Source of the DNA: Nocardioidaceae bacterium | Lineage (GTDB): Bacteria; Actinomycetota; Actinomycetes; Propionibacteriales; Nocardioidaceae | DNA length: 12,349 nucleotides | NCBI GenBank assembly: GCA_020438665.1 | Contig: JAGQUE010000511.1 | Coordinates: forward strand, 1 to 12,349 | Direction: 5' to 3' | The notes under the pieces: model-generated | What the model was told of the DNA's origin: nothing | Databases searched by the model: none | The model's input: only the letters and a program-made list of their open reading frames with translations | Made by a program: the position numbers and the translations under genes | In this document: positions 6,475-12,349 of the stretch, in pieces | Layout: each line of letters opens with the position of its first letter | Numbering within the stretch: the stretch's first letter is position 1

Positions 6475-7073
6475 CGCGCCGCCGCCAACCACGCCCCGCC
6501 GGCAGCCGCCTGCCACCGGTGGCACGGGAAGTCCCTCGGACCTCGGGGGTCCGCGATCACCGGGAGGGTTCCGGGTGGCCAGTCCAGTCGGCCCTGGCCC
6601 TCCAGCGCCGCGATCTCGATGGCGTCTGCCGACTGGGGGTGGATCAGGCCCAGGCAGGTCACGTCGAGGTCGAGCATGGGGCGGCCCAGGAGCTGGATGC
6701 CGACGTCGATGCCGCTCGCGGACGTCAGGATCACCGGGGCTATCCCCCAGGGCAGCATCTCCAGTTGGCTGTCGGCGGTGCAGTGGATGTCGTCGACGAC
6801 CACCAGGCACTTCCCCGGCTGGCAGTCGCGGCCGATGGGGCGCTGGAGATAGTCCGGTTCGAGAGCGTCACGGCTCAGGTCGGCCCACTCGCCCGGGTTG
6901 TGGGCGAACACGTGCACGTGGCGTGAGGTGTTGGCCAACCACCATCGAGTGAGGTACCGAGCGACGGTCGTCTTGCCGCGCCCGTAGTCGCCTACCAGCA
7001 GAAGCGAATCGCCGCTGGAGGTGTCGAACCCGGCGGCCAGCCCGTCGGGTGTGGTGCCGATGCGTACGTCCAT
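6471..7073 (-). CDS. Small P-loop ATPase of the transfer operon
   Basis: A 200-residue nucleotide-binding protein. Walker A is GDYGRGKT (28-35), preceded by the hydrophobic strand SLLLV. Walker B is CLVVVDDI (89-96). A VILTSASG strand and a C-terminal IHPQSADAIEIAALEGQG helix follow. It resembles a stripped-down FtsK/VirD4-like RecA-fold motor, with no membrane segment. The Walker A is slightly unusual (Gly-Asp-Tyr-Gly-Arg). The start is uncertain. ATG 7073 begins directly at the folded domain (MDVRIGTTPDG). ATG 7163, in frame 90 bases earlier and only 3 bases after the preceding stop, would add 30 Arg/Pro-rich residues through coupled re-initiation. Neither has a clear ribosome binding site. 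The gene ends in an ATGA overlap with the membrane subunit. It may assist the coupling protein or fill the third-ATPase (VirB11-like) role, but it does not look like VirB11. Confidence 0.78.
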   Translation of the reverse strand: MDVRIGTTPDGLAAGFDTSSGDSLLLVGDYGRGKTTVARYLTRWWLANTSRHVHVFAHNPGEWADLSRDALEPDYLQRPIGRDCQPGKCLVVVDDIHCTADSQLEMLPWGIAPVILTSASGIDVGIQLLGRPMLDLDVTCLGLIHPQSADAIEIAALEGQGRLDWPPGTLPVIADPRGPRDFPCHRWQAAAGGAWLAAAR

Positions 7074-7166
7074 GGTTTGAAAGGCAACTCGGGCCGTTGT
7101 GGATCGGACACGTCGACGGCACCGAACTTCCGGGCGCTGCGGCTGCGGCCTCAACTCGGCCATGGT

Positions 7167-9869
7167 TCAGGCTGCTGCAGCGGGCATTCCGCCGAGGTCG
7201 AATGCCTGCTTTGGCAGCGCCCACGTCACCGATCCACTTGGCGTGTGGACGTCGGCGAACCCCACGCAGCCGAACATGCCGTTCGCGGCGCAACCGTAGT
7301 CGTTGCCGAAGATCTTGCCGCCGCCGACGTAAATCGCGACGTGGCCGACGCCGTTGCCGGAGTTGTAGGACACCACGGCGCCCACGGGCGGGAGTGGGTC
7401 GAGTCCGCTGCCGTGCGCTTGGGCAAGGCCTGCGTTGATGATGCCTTGGGCGACGTCTTGCCCGTTGCCGTAGCCGCGCCCGACCCCGGGGCCGCCGTAC
7501 ATCGCGTCGACGACCTTGGGGCACTGGTTGTCGTAGGTGCAAGGTGCGCCACTGGTCCACGACAACGCGCACAGGCCGTTCGGGGTGCTCATCATGGCGT
7601 CCAGGCGCGCCGAGAGCGCCGCCGAGAGATCGCCCGCGATCTGGATCGGCGAGGCGGCGCAACTGGGGTCGGAGATGTTCGCGGTGCCGCCCTCGGTAGC
7701 CGCGACAGCTTGCCGGGCCGCGTCGAGGTACTGGCGATAGTCGGCGTGCTCGAAGGGGATCCAGTCGGCGAACTTCGCCTCCCCGGATCCGGGCCGCGCC
7801 GAATAGAGCGCGAAGGCGTACCGGGCGTTGAGCAGCGGATCGAAGATGTCGGCTTGGCTGTTCCAGCCGGGCACCATGCCCTTGTGCTCCGCAGCGATCT
7901 GCCACAGGCCGAAGTGGTTGCCGTTGCTGGCCTCCGGGTTCCACGTCGACTCCACGCGGGCGATGGCAACCGCGGTCACCAGGTCCTCGCCGCGGAACCC
8001 GGCCTGGTAGGCCGCCGAGGCCGCGACCTTCGCCGCAGTGAGCGTGCCCGGGCCCGAAACGTTCTGCAGCAACACGTTGCCGAGAGTCCCGAACGTACTC
8101 GGGCACGGCGGGCAGCCCGCCGGAGCCGCACCGCTCGGCGGGGTGCCGTTCGGTGAGGTCGCGCCCGGACCGGCACCGTTCATGGCCAGGCGGGTGAGCA
8201 GCACCGGATGGTCGCTCGCGACCGCGGCCTTGCTCAGCTCCCAGGTCCGCGCAACCGCTGCGGGGGCCTTGTAGAACTGGTAGATGACCCCGGCGTCCTT
8301 GGTGTAGTCGAACCCGGCCTCCCGCATGCGCGGCGCCGCGGCGTTGGGGCCGTCGCCTGGGTGAGAGTTCATGTCGCCGCCCACCAGGACCGGCCCGTAC
8401 GGCGCCAGCACGTTGGTCAGGTCGATCAGGTAGTCCATCCCGAGGCCGTACTGCTGCACGCGGCTCATCGGCGGGTTCCCCCACTGGCGGGGGAATCGAT
8501 AGACGTTGGTCATGTGGTGGAGCGCGACGACCGAGACCACAGCGCCGTCGCTGCTGCGCTGGAAGACCCCCCAGATCGCGTAGCGGTCCCAGTTCACGTT
8601 CTTGCCCTTGAAGACCGCCTGGTCGTCCTCGACAAGCTTCACCCGGCCGCCGTCGAGCATGGTCCAGGTGTCGCTGCGCCACATGATGGCGTTGTTGATC
8701 GACTGGCCGACGTTGCCGCCGCCGGTCTTCACCGGGTCCTTGTAGGCGCCGTACCCGGGCAGGATCTGCTCGAGCTGGTTCGGGGAGTACTTCCAGATCT
8801 CGTTGAGGGTGATGAAGTCCGGGCGGGCGGCGTTGTTGATCGCATGGAGGCCTTGCTCCGCGCGCCACTTGAAGTTCGCGTTGGCGATAGTGATGTTCCC
8901 GCTGACCCCGGACCCCGGTGCGGCCCGGATGCCGGTCGGCATCTGCCCGAGCACCGACCCGCTGCCCGTGCGGCCAGCGCCGGCCCTGCCGCTGGGTCCC
9001 TCGGTGCCGGCGGATCCGGTGAGGAGAGTGGCGGTGGTGTAGACGAACGGATGGTCGGTGTAGGCGTGCGCGTTGTCGTTGGTGGAGCGGTCGACAACGG
9101 TGCCCGAGAAGGTGACGCCGGGGCTACCCATGATCCAGTCGATCTGGTTGTCGCTGGGGTTGGCGGCCGACCAGCCCGACGCCAAGGACAGGAACAGCCG
9201 CTTGAACCGGGACCTGTCGTTCATGTCGCCGACGAGGAACAGCGGCGTGCTCGGCTCCGCGGCCTGCACCCGCTGCAGGGCCTGCGCCTCGGCTCGCACG
9301 GCGGCATCGCGCATCGCGTCCGTGCCGCCGACCGCGTTGGCGGGGTTGTGGGCGTTGAGCACCCAAACCGATCCCAGGCCGCTGGTCGAGGTGAACCGCA
9401 CCAGTGGGATCTGGATCATCGGCCCGCCGTACTTGATCGAGACGTAGCGAACCTCGTCGACCCTCCAGGCCCCGGGCTGATAGGCGATCGCGTCCGCGGT
9501 TGCGCGGTGCCCCTGGCGCTTGCCCGCAACGATCCGCCAGGCCCCGTCGGTGGCATCGAGGAACGCCTGCGCCTGCGGCGGCTCGAACTCCTGGAACCCG
9601 ATGATCGAGGCACCAGAGGCCCCGATCTTGCTGACCATGTTCGGCACACGCTCGCCGTACGGGCGCTCACCGGGGTGGGGATTCTTGGTGTAGTGCGAGG
9701 CGCCCCGCCAGTTGAGCGTGCCGATACCGAACGACCCCGACCCTGCGCCGGTGGTCGTGGCGCACGCGGCGCGGACCGCCTCGATGTTCGCGCTCCCCAT
9801 GCCCAGCATGAGCAGCATCAGCGGCGCCATCAGCACCAGCGGCAGTCCGAGGAGAAGGCTCTTCTTCAC
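7167..9869 (-). CDS. Exported four-domain protein: two EEP domains, lysozyme-like transglycosylase, CHAP-like peptidase
   Basis: A 900-residue protein starting MKK plus a hydrophobic helix (5-24), a signal peptide or membrane anchor; C36 has no lipobox. Domain 1 (about 46-283, DNA 9734-9021) is an EEP fold with N53, E94 (GFQEF), H174 (NAHNP), D215/N217 (GDMND), D244 (QIDWIM) and D272-H273. After a Gly/Ser linker, domain 2 (about 325-563, DNA 8897-8181) is a second EEP fold with N332, E357 (LNEIW), H451-H452, D499/N501 (GGDMNSH) and D553-H554. Domain 3 (about 605-725, DNA 8057-7695) is lysozyme-like, with E640 in ARVESTWNP and NHFGLWQI. Domain 4 (about 765-890, DNA 7577-7200) is CHAP-like, with C783 (NQCPKVVDAMYG) and H843 (GVGHVAIYVGGG). 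Inferred role: opening peptidoglycan for the transfer apparatus, as VirB1-type proteins do, with two phosphodiesterase modules of unknown substrate (DNA, phospholipid or phosphoinositide-like). Eight Cys in the last third suggest disulfides outside the membrane. Confidence 0.88.
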   Translation of the reverse strand: MKKSLLLGLPLVLMAPLMLLMLGMGSANIEAVRAACATTTGAGSGSFGIGTLNWRGASHYTKNPHPGERPYGERVPNMVSKIGASGASIIGFQEFEPPQAQAFLDATDGAWRIVAGKRQGHRATADAIAYQPGAWRVDEVRYVSIKYGGPMIQIPLVRFTSTSGLGSVWVLNAHNPANAVGGTDAMRDAAVRAEAQALQRVQAAEPSTPLFLVGDMNDRSRFKRLFLSLASGWSAANPSDNQIDWIMGSPGVTFSGTVVDRSTNDNAHAYTDHPFVYTTATLLTGSAGTEGPSGRAGAGRTGSGSVLGQMPTGIRAAPGSGVSGNITIANANFKWRAEQGLHAINNAARPDFITLNEIWKYSPNQLEQILPGYGAYKDPVKTGGGNVGQSINNAIMWRSDTWTMLDGGRVKLVEDDQAVFKGKNVNWDRYAIWGVFQRSSDGAVVSVVALHHMTNVYRFPRQWGNPPMSRVQQYGLGMDYLIDLTNVLAPYGPVLVGGDMNSHPGDGPNAAAPRMREAGFDYTKDAGVIYQFYKAPAAVARTWELSKAAVASDHPVLLTRLAMNGAGPGATSPNGTPPSGAAPAGCPPCPSTFGTLGNVLLQNVSGPGTLTAAKVAASAAYQAGFRGEDLVTAVAIARVESTWNPEASNGNHFGLWQIAAEHKGMVPGWNSQADIFDPLLNARYAFALYSARPGSGEAKFADWIPFEHADYRQYLDAARQAVAATEGGTANISDPSCAASPIQIAGDLSAALSARLDAMMSTPNGLCALSWTSGAPCTYDNQCPKVVDAMYGGPGVGRGYGNGQDVAQGIINAGLAQAHGSGLDPLPPVGAVVSYNSGNGVGHVAIYVGGGKIFGNDYGCAANGMFGCVGFADVHTPSGSVTWALPKQAFDLGGMPAAAA

Positions 9870-9877
9870 GACGACGG

Positions 9878-9882
9878 CCTCC
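9878..9882 (-). promoter_or_regulatory. Ribosome binding site of the four-domain exported protein gene
   Basis: GGAGG on the minus strand (within GAGGAGG at 9878-9884), 8 bases before a GTG codon at 9869. It establishes GTG as the start, followed directly by AAG AAG and the signal sequence. The 73-base gap to the VirB4-type stop at 9943 holds nothing else I recognise. Confidence 0.75.
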
Positions 9883-9942
9883 TCACAGGGCTGTCGAGGG
9901 GGTGCAAGTTCGCCGCGAAACCGTCAGAAATCCGGGGAACAT

Positions 9943-11484
9943 TCACGCCTCCGCGGCGATCGCGTCGTTGGTGTAGGTCAGGCGCCGCTCCAGAGGCGTG
10001 AGCAGGGTCTGCACCTTGTAGCGCTGGTCGCCGACCATCCACAGGGCGCGGCCCTTCTCCTGCATCGCCCAGTTGGTGATCACGCTCTGCTGCATCCCCG
10101 AGAGCCCCATCAGGCGGCCGAGCTCGTCGGCCACCGACTCGTCTTGGCCCATCAGGATGCGGACGTCGGAGAGGTTGAGGAGGTCCTTGGCGATCTGGGC
10201 GGCCTGGCTGCCCTGGTCGCCGGCCGAGAGCGGATCCGACGGCTTGTGGTAGGTCACCAGCTGGATGTCGCCCTCGGTGCGAGACAGGCGCAGATTGGCA
10301 TCCAGCGCCATCACCGCGTCGAGCGAGAGCCGGGTCTGCAGCCATGCTTCGTCGCGCAGCACGATCCGTCGATCGCCCGCGGCAGCGGCCTCGCGCATGC
10401 CCTGCCCCCAGGAGTTGAGGCACATCAACGCGATCCCGACCGCCACCTTGTTCCCGGTCTCGTGCAGGGAGCGCAGCGACAGCGTCTGAATCGGTGCCCG
10501 CCAGTCCGGCTGGAAGGTCGACTCGGTGTCGAACATGCCCTGCAGCGATCCCTCGCACAGCGCACCGAGCGCGTCACGCAACGGCCGGGTGCCGTCGTAG
10601 AACGCCTGCGGGCTCTCGTAGCGGCAATCGGTGACCAGGTCGCCTGTGGGCGAATCGAGTGCGCCCCACACCTGCGGGATGGTCACCGGCTTGAGCCGAG
10701 ACGCCCCCGCCGACCAGCCGGTCAGGTGCCTCAGCACCTTGTTGACCACCCGCTCCTCGGTCGGCGTGAACGTGACGCCCTGAGAGCCGACCAGGCCACG
10801 AATCAACATCAACCAGCGGTTGAAGATCACCGTGGCGCGCTTCTCCTGCTCCTCGGCGGTCTGCTTCTCCCAGTCCAAGCCGAGCGCGCCCAGGTCGAGC
10901 GGGTTGATCCGGCCAGCGAGCCCGGGCCCGATCCGGAACGGCTCAACCCCAAGGAACCGGGCCAGGTCCTCGTACTCGTCCTTGACGTCACCCAGGACCA
11001 GCGACCGGTAGCCGTAGCGGATCATGCGCAGCATGAACGCCTTCACGGTGGCGCTCTTGCCGCGCCCCGGCTTGCCGAAGATGAAGATGTTCGGGTTGGT
11101 CACCGGAATGCTGTCGTCGAGCACCCAGCCCATCGGGTCGCAGTAGAACTTGCCGCCCGACAACACGTCGTAGCCCATCTCCGCCCCCCACGGCGGCAGC
11201 CCGTCGCCCGAGATCAGCGGCCACAGGACCGCGATCTCCTCCGAGGTCATCTGGTAGCCGGCCAGCGGCGGCATGGTGGCGGCCCAGCCGTGCCCCATCC
11301 GCCGTACGCCGCCTGCCTTGACCGAATGCGGGAACAGCTTCTCCGCAGGAGGAGATGCCGGCGGAGGCGCCTTGCGCGGCATCGTGGTCCCGAAGTCCGC
11401 CAGCAGGTCATCGATCGTGCGCGAGGCCGGCCGCGCCTTCTTGGTGCCACCTCCGGGGCGGGTCAAGGTCGCCACCCTCACCAC
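9943..11484 (-). CDS. VirB4-type T4SS ATPase lacking the N-terminal domain
   Basis: A 513-residue ATPase that powers assembly and transport in T4SSs. Walker A is GKPGRGKS (137-144) in NIFIFGKPGRGKSATVKAF. LVLGDVKDEYEDLARFLG and RINPLDLGALGLDW follow. Walker B is RRIVLRDEAW (372-381, D378/E379). DIQLVTYHKPSD and a C-terminal MGLSGMQQSVITNWAMQEKGRALW region complete the VirB4/TraC-type motor. VirB4 proteins usually run to about 800 residues, with an N-terminal CagE/TrbE/VirB domain; here only about 130 Pro/Lys-rich residues precede Walker A. The start is ambiguous among GTG 11484, 11481 and 11475, just after a GGGGGA; the longest is given. The SCO6880-like gene upstream probably provides the missing half. 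No membrane helix is present, so the protein should be a cytosolic peripheral motor. Confidence 0.92.
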   Translation of the reverse strand: MVRVATLTRPGGGTKKARPASRTIDDLLADFGTTMPRKAPPPASPPAEKLFPHSVKAGGVRRMGHGWAATMPPLAGYQMTSEEIAVLWPLISGDGLPPWGAEMGYDVLSGGKFYCDPMGWVLDDSIPVTNPNIFIFGKPGRGKSATVKAFMLRMIRYGYRSLVLGDVKDEYEDLARFLGVEPFRIGPGLAGRINPLDLGALGLDWEKQTAEEQEKRATVIFNRWLMLIRGLVGSQGVTFTPTEERVVNKVLRHLTGWSAGASRLKPVTIPQVWGALDSPTGDLVTDCRYESPQAFYDGTRPLRDALGALCEGSLQGMFDTESTFQPDWRAPIQTLSLRSLHETGNKVAVGIALMCLNSWGQGMREAAAAGDRRIVLRDEAWLQTRLSLDAVMALDANLRLSRTEGDIQLVTYHKPSDPLSAGDQGSQAAQIAKDLLNLSDVRILMGQDESVADELGRLMGLSGMQQSVITNWAMQEKGRALWMVGDQRYKVQTLLTPLERRLTYTNDAIAAEA

Positions 11485-11578
11485 TCCCCCGGCGACGTGC
11501 GCGGGCCCGCGTGGATCGGCGTGCGGATCGACCTCGCGGGTGGCTGGTACGTGGCTGCGCTGGTTTGGTGCTCCATGT

Positions 11579-11661
11579 CCCGAGAAGCAACAGACCGGCC
11601 GCCAGATCGGACATCTGGCGGCCGGTCATTTCAGCCAGGCGGAAGGCGCGTGCTTCTCGGG
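11579..11661. repeat. Outer 11-bp perfect inverted repeat enclosing a second hairpin
   Basis: CCCGAGAAGCA at 11579-11589 and its exact reverse complement TGCTTCTCGGG at 11651-11661. The right arm abuts the stop codon (TAA, minus strand, 11662-11664) of the SCO6880-like gene. The arms enclose 61 bases that include a separate 15-bp hairpin. In the leftward transcript both would fold as a long stem with an inner stem-loop. Confidence 0.8.
11593..11627. repeat. Inner 15-bp perfect inverted repeat with 5-base loop
   Basis: GACCGGCCGCCAGAT (11593-11607) and ATCTGGCGGCCGGTC (11613-11627) are exact reverse complements around CGGAC. The stem is very GC-rich, so it would be highly stable as RNA or could be a protein-binding dyad. 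The leftward transcript continues CTGTTGCTTCTC, not a clean U-run, so an intrinsic terminator is only one option; attenuation, mRNA-end protection or an operator are others. Confidence 0.85.
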
Positions 11662-12349
11662 TTAGCGGCGCTTCTTCGGCAGGCCTACCCCGAGCGGGAT
11701 CGCGGACACGGCGAAGGCCGCGTCGTGTGCCCCGTCGAGCGGGAGGGGGGTGAAGCCACTAATGCGGATCGACGCATCGAGCCGTCGGCCGTAGTCCTGC
11801 ACGTTCCACCCTGCCGGGACGGTGATCGAGACCGCGGAGGAGACCTTGACCAGCGACCGGCCTCGTTCGAGCTTCTCGTCGCGCTCGTGCAGGTTGCCGA
11901 TCGACTGGCGGTCCTTGGCCCGTTCGACCTTGCCGGCCTTCTCCCGCAGCGTCCCGGCCATCACTGCGGACATCTGCGCGCGGCCGGTGGCCCGGTCGGC
12001 GGCCTGCTGGGAGACCGGCCGGTAGAGCACGGTCAGGGCGCGCCGCTCGCCGGGCTGGGAGGGAACCAGCACCCGCGCCAGCGCCCCCATCCGGGCACCC
12101 TTGCGAGGAAGCAGGATGGTTGCGGCGACCGACTCCCACTCCCCGTGCCGGTAGGACCGCAGCGCGGTCGATGCGCTGGTGGGGCCGGCGGCCGCGACCG
12201 GGACACCTGCCGCGATCGAGGGGTTGTCGCGGTGGTGGATCGCGGCGTCGGCCAGCGCGGGCGCATCGCCGGGCTCGAACCCGGTCCGGATCGCTACCGC
12301 GAGCTCGGAGGTGTCGAGCCAGTTCACCCGGGTGCAGCCGATCGAGCCG
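11662..12349 (-). CDS. SCO6880-family T4SS protein, C-terminal part (5' partial)
   Basis: The frame is open through the right edge of the window, so only the last 228 residues are visible; a GTG at 12327 is internal, not the start. The visible part begins GSIGCTRVNWLDTSELAVA. It then has RSYRHGEWESVAATILLPRKG and ARVLVPSQPGERRALTVLYRPVS, a charged helix at the middle (REKAGKVERAKDRQS, then ERDEKLERGR), KVSSAVSITVPAGWN, and the tail FAVSAIPLGVGLPKKRR. This pattern fits the SCO6880 family found beside VirB4-type ATPases in actinobacterial conjugative elements; I recall the family as beginning with a PrgI-like membrane segment, which would lie outside this window. The helix-then-strand architecture resembles the N-terminal domain of VirB4 proteins, so it may form a split VirB4 with the next gene. 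A 177-base structured gap separates the two. No P-loop is seen in the visible part. Confidence 0.8.
   Translation of the reverse strand, partial: GSIGCTRVNWLDTSELAVAIRTGFEPGDAPALADAAIHHRDNPSIAAGVPVAAAGPTSASTALRSYRHGEWESVAATILLPRKGARMGALARVLVPSQPGERRALTVLYRPVSQQAADRATGRAQMSAVMAGTLREKAGKVERAKDRQSIGNLHERDEKLERGRSLVKVSSAVSITVPAGWNVQDYGRRLDASIRISGFTPLPLDGAHDAAFAVSAIPLGVGLPKKRR

Larger units (their letters stand above)
11485..11661. other. 177-base intergenic region with strong dyad symmetry
   Basis: The largest gap in the window, between the SCO6880-like stop and the VirB4-type start. It holds the nested inverted repeats listed separately and a 12-bp GC palindrome CGCGGGCCCGCG at 11500-11511. A GGGGGA close to the VirB4-type GTG could act as its ribosome binding site. 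No convincing ORF or -10/-35 pair was seen. Confidence 0.5.

Noticed and set aside
6868..8868. 666-residue open frame on the minus strand in another reading frame
   Set aside because: It has extreme Arg/Pro composition and overlaps the domain-rich frame of the exported protein.
9833..9869. Lipoprotein signal at C36 of the exported protein
   Set aside because: The residues before C36 are R-A-A, not a lipobox, and the cysteine lies about 12 residues after the hydrophobic helix. A signal peptide or N-terminal anchor fits better.
8208..10001. 597-residue open frame on the plus strand opposite the four-domain exported protein and the VirB4-type gene
   Set aside because: It is Val/Arg/Gly/Asp-rich with no domain, no ribosome binding site and no family-like motif. 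It is the typical antisense shadow of GC-rich coding DNA; the minus strand encodes recognisable domains throughout.
11500..11511. 12-bp GC palindrome as a distinct operator
   Set aside because: It is composed only of G and C in GC-rich DNA, where such palindromes arise often by chance. It is noted within the intergenic entry only.

Overview
The window is GC-rich, with codon use and start codons (ATG and GTG) typical of a high-GC actinobacterium. The strongest taxonomic clue is the protein running off the right end. It looks like the SCO6880 family, which is known from actinobacterial conjugative plasmids and integrative and conjugative elements (ICEs). No species can be named from the sequence alone.

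Positions about 1750-12349 hold one long leftward (minus-strand) gene train that looks like the transfer module of an actinobacterial type IV secretion (T4SS)/conjugation system. In transcription order it contains: a SCO6880-family protein (partial); a VirB4-type ATPase with no N-terminal domain; a 900-residue exported protein with two endonuclease/exonuclease/phosphatase (EEP) domains, a lysozyme-like transglycosylase domain and a CHAP-like peptidase domain; a small P-loop ATPase; a two-helix membrane protein; a VirD4/TraG-type coupling ATPase; an unrecognised CWP-HPH-motif protein; a stand-alone DnaA domain-IV protein; an unrecognised protein; and an HNH nuclease-like protein. Several junctions are ATGA overlaps or gaps of a few bases, so translational coupling is likely. 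The coupling protein appears split into a membrane subunit and a soluble ATPase. VirB4 also appears split, with SCO6880 standing in for its N-terminal half.

Positions 1-1617 hold a rightward pair convergent with the transfer genes: the 3' part of a polymorphic-toxin gene with a pre-toxin linker and a C-terminal GH-E (HNH/Endo VII) nuclease domain, followed 4 bases later by a small ankyrin-repeat protein, a common immunity type for such toxins.

Two non-coding structures stand out. One is a nested pair of perfect inverted repeats filling most of the gap between the SCO6880 and VirB4-type genes. The other is a smaller hairpin between the convergent modules. No gene-free stretch exceeds 300 bases. 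No integrase, relaxase, tRNA, CRISPR array or insertion sequence was seen; if this is an ICE, its integration functions lie outside the window.
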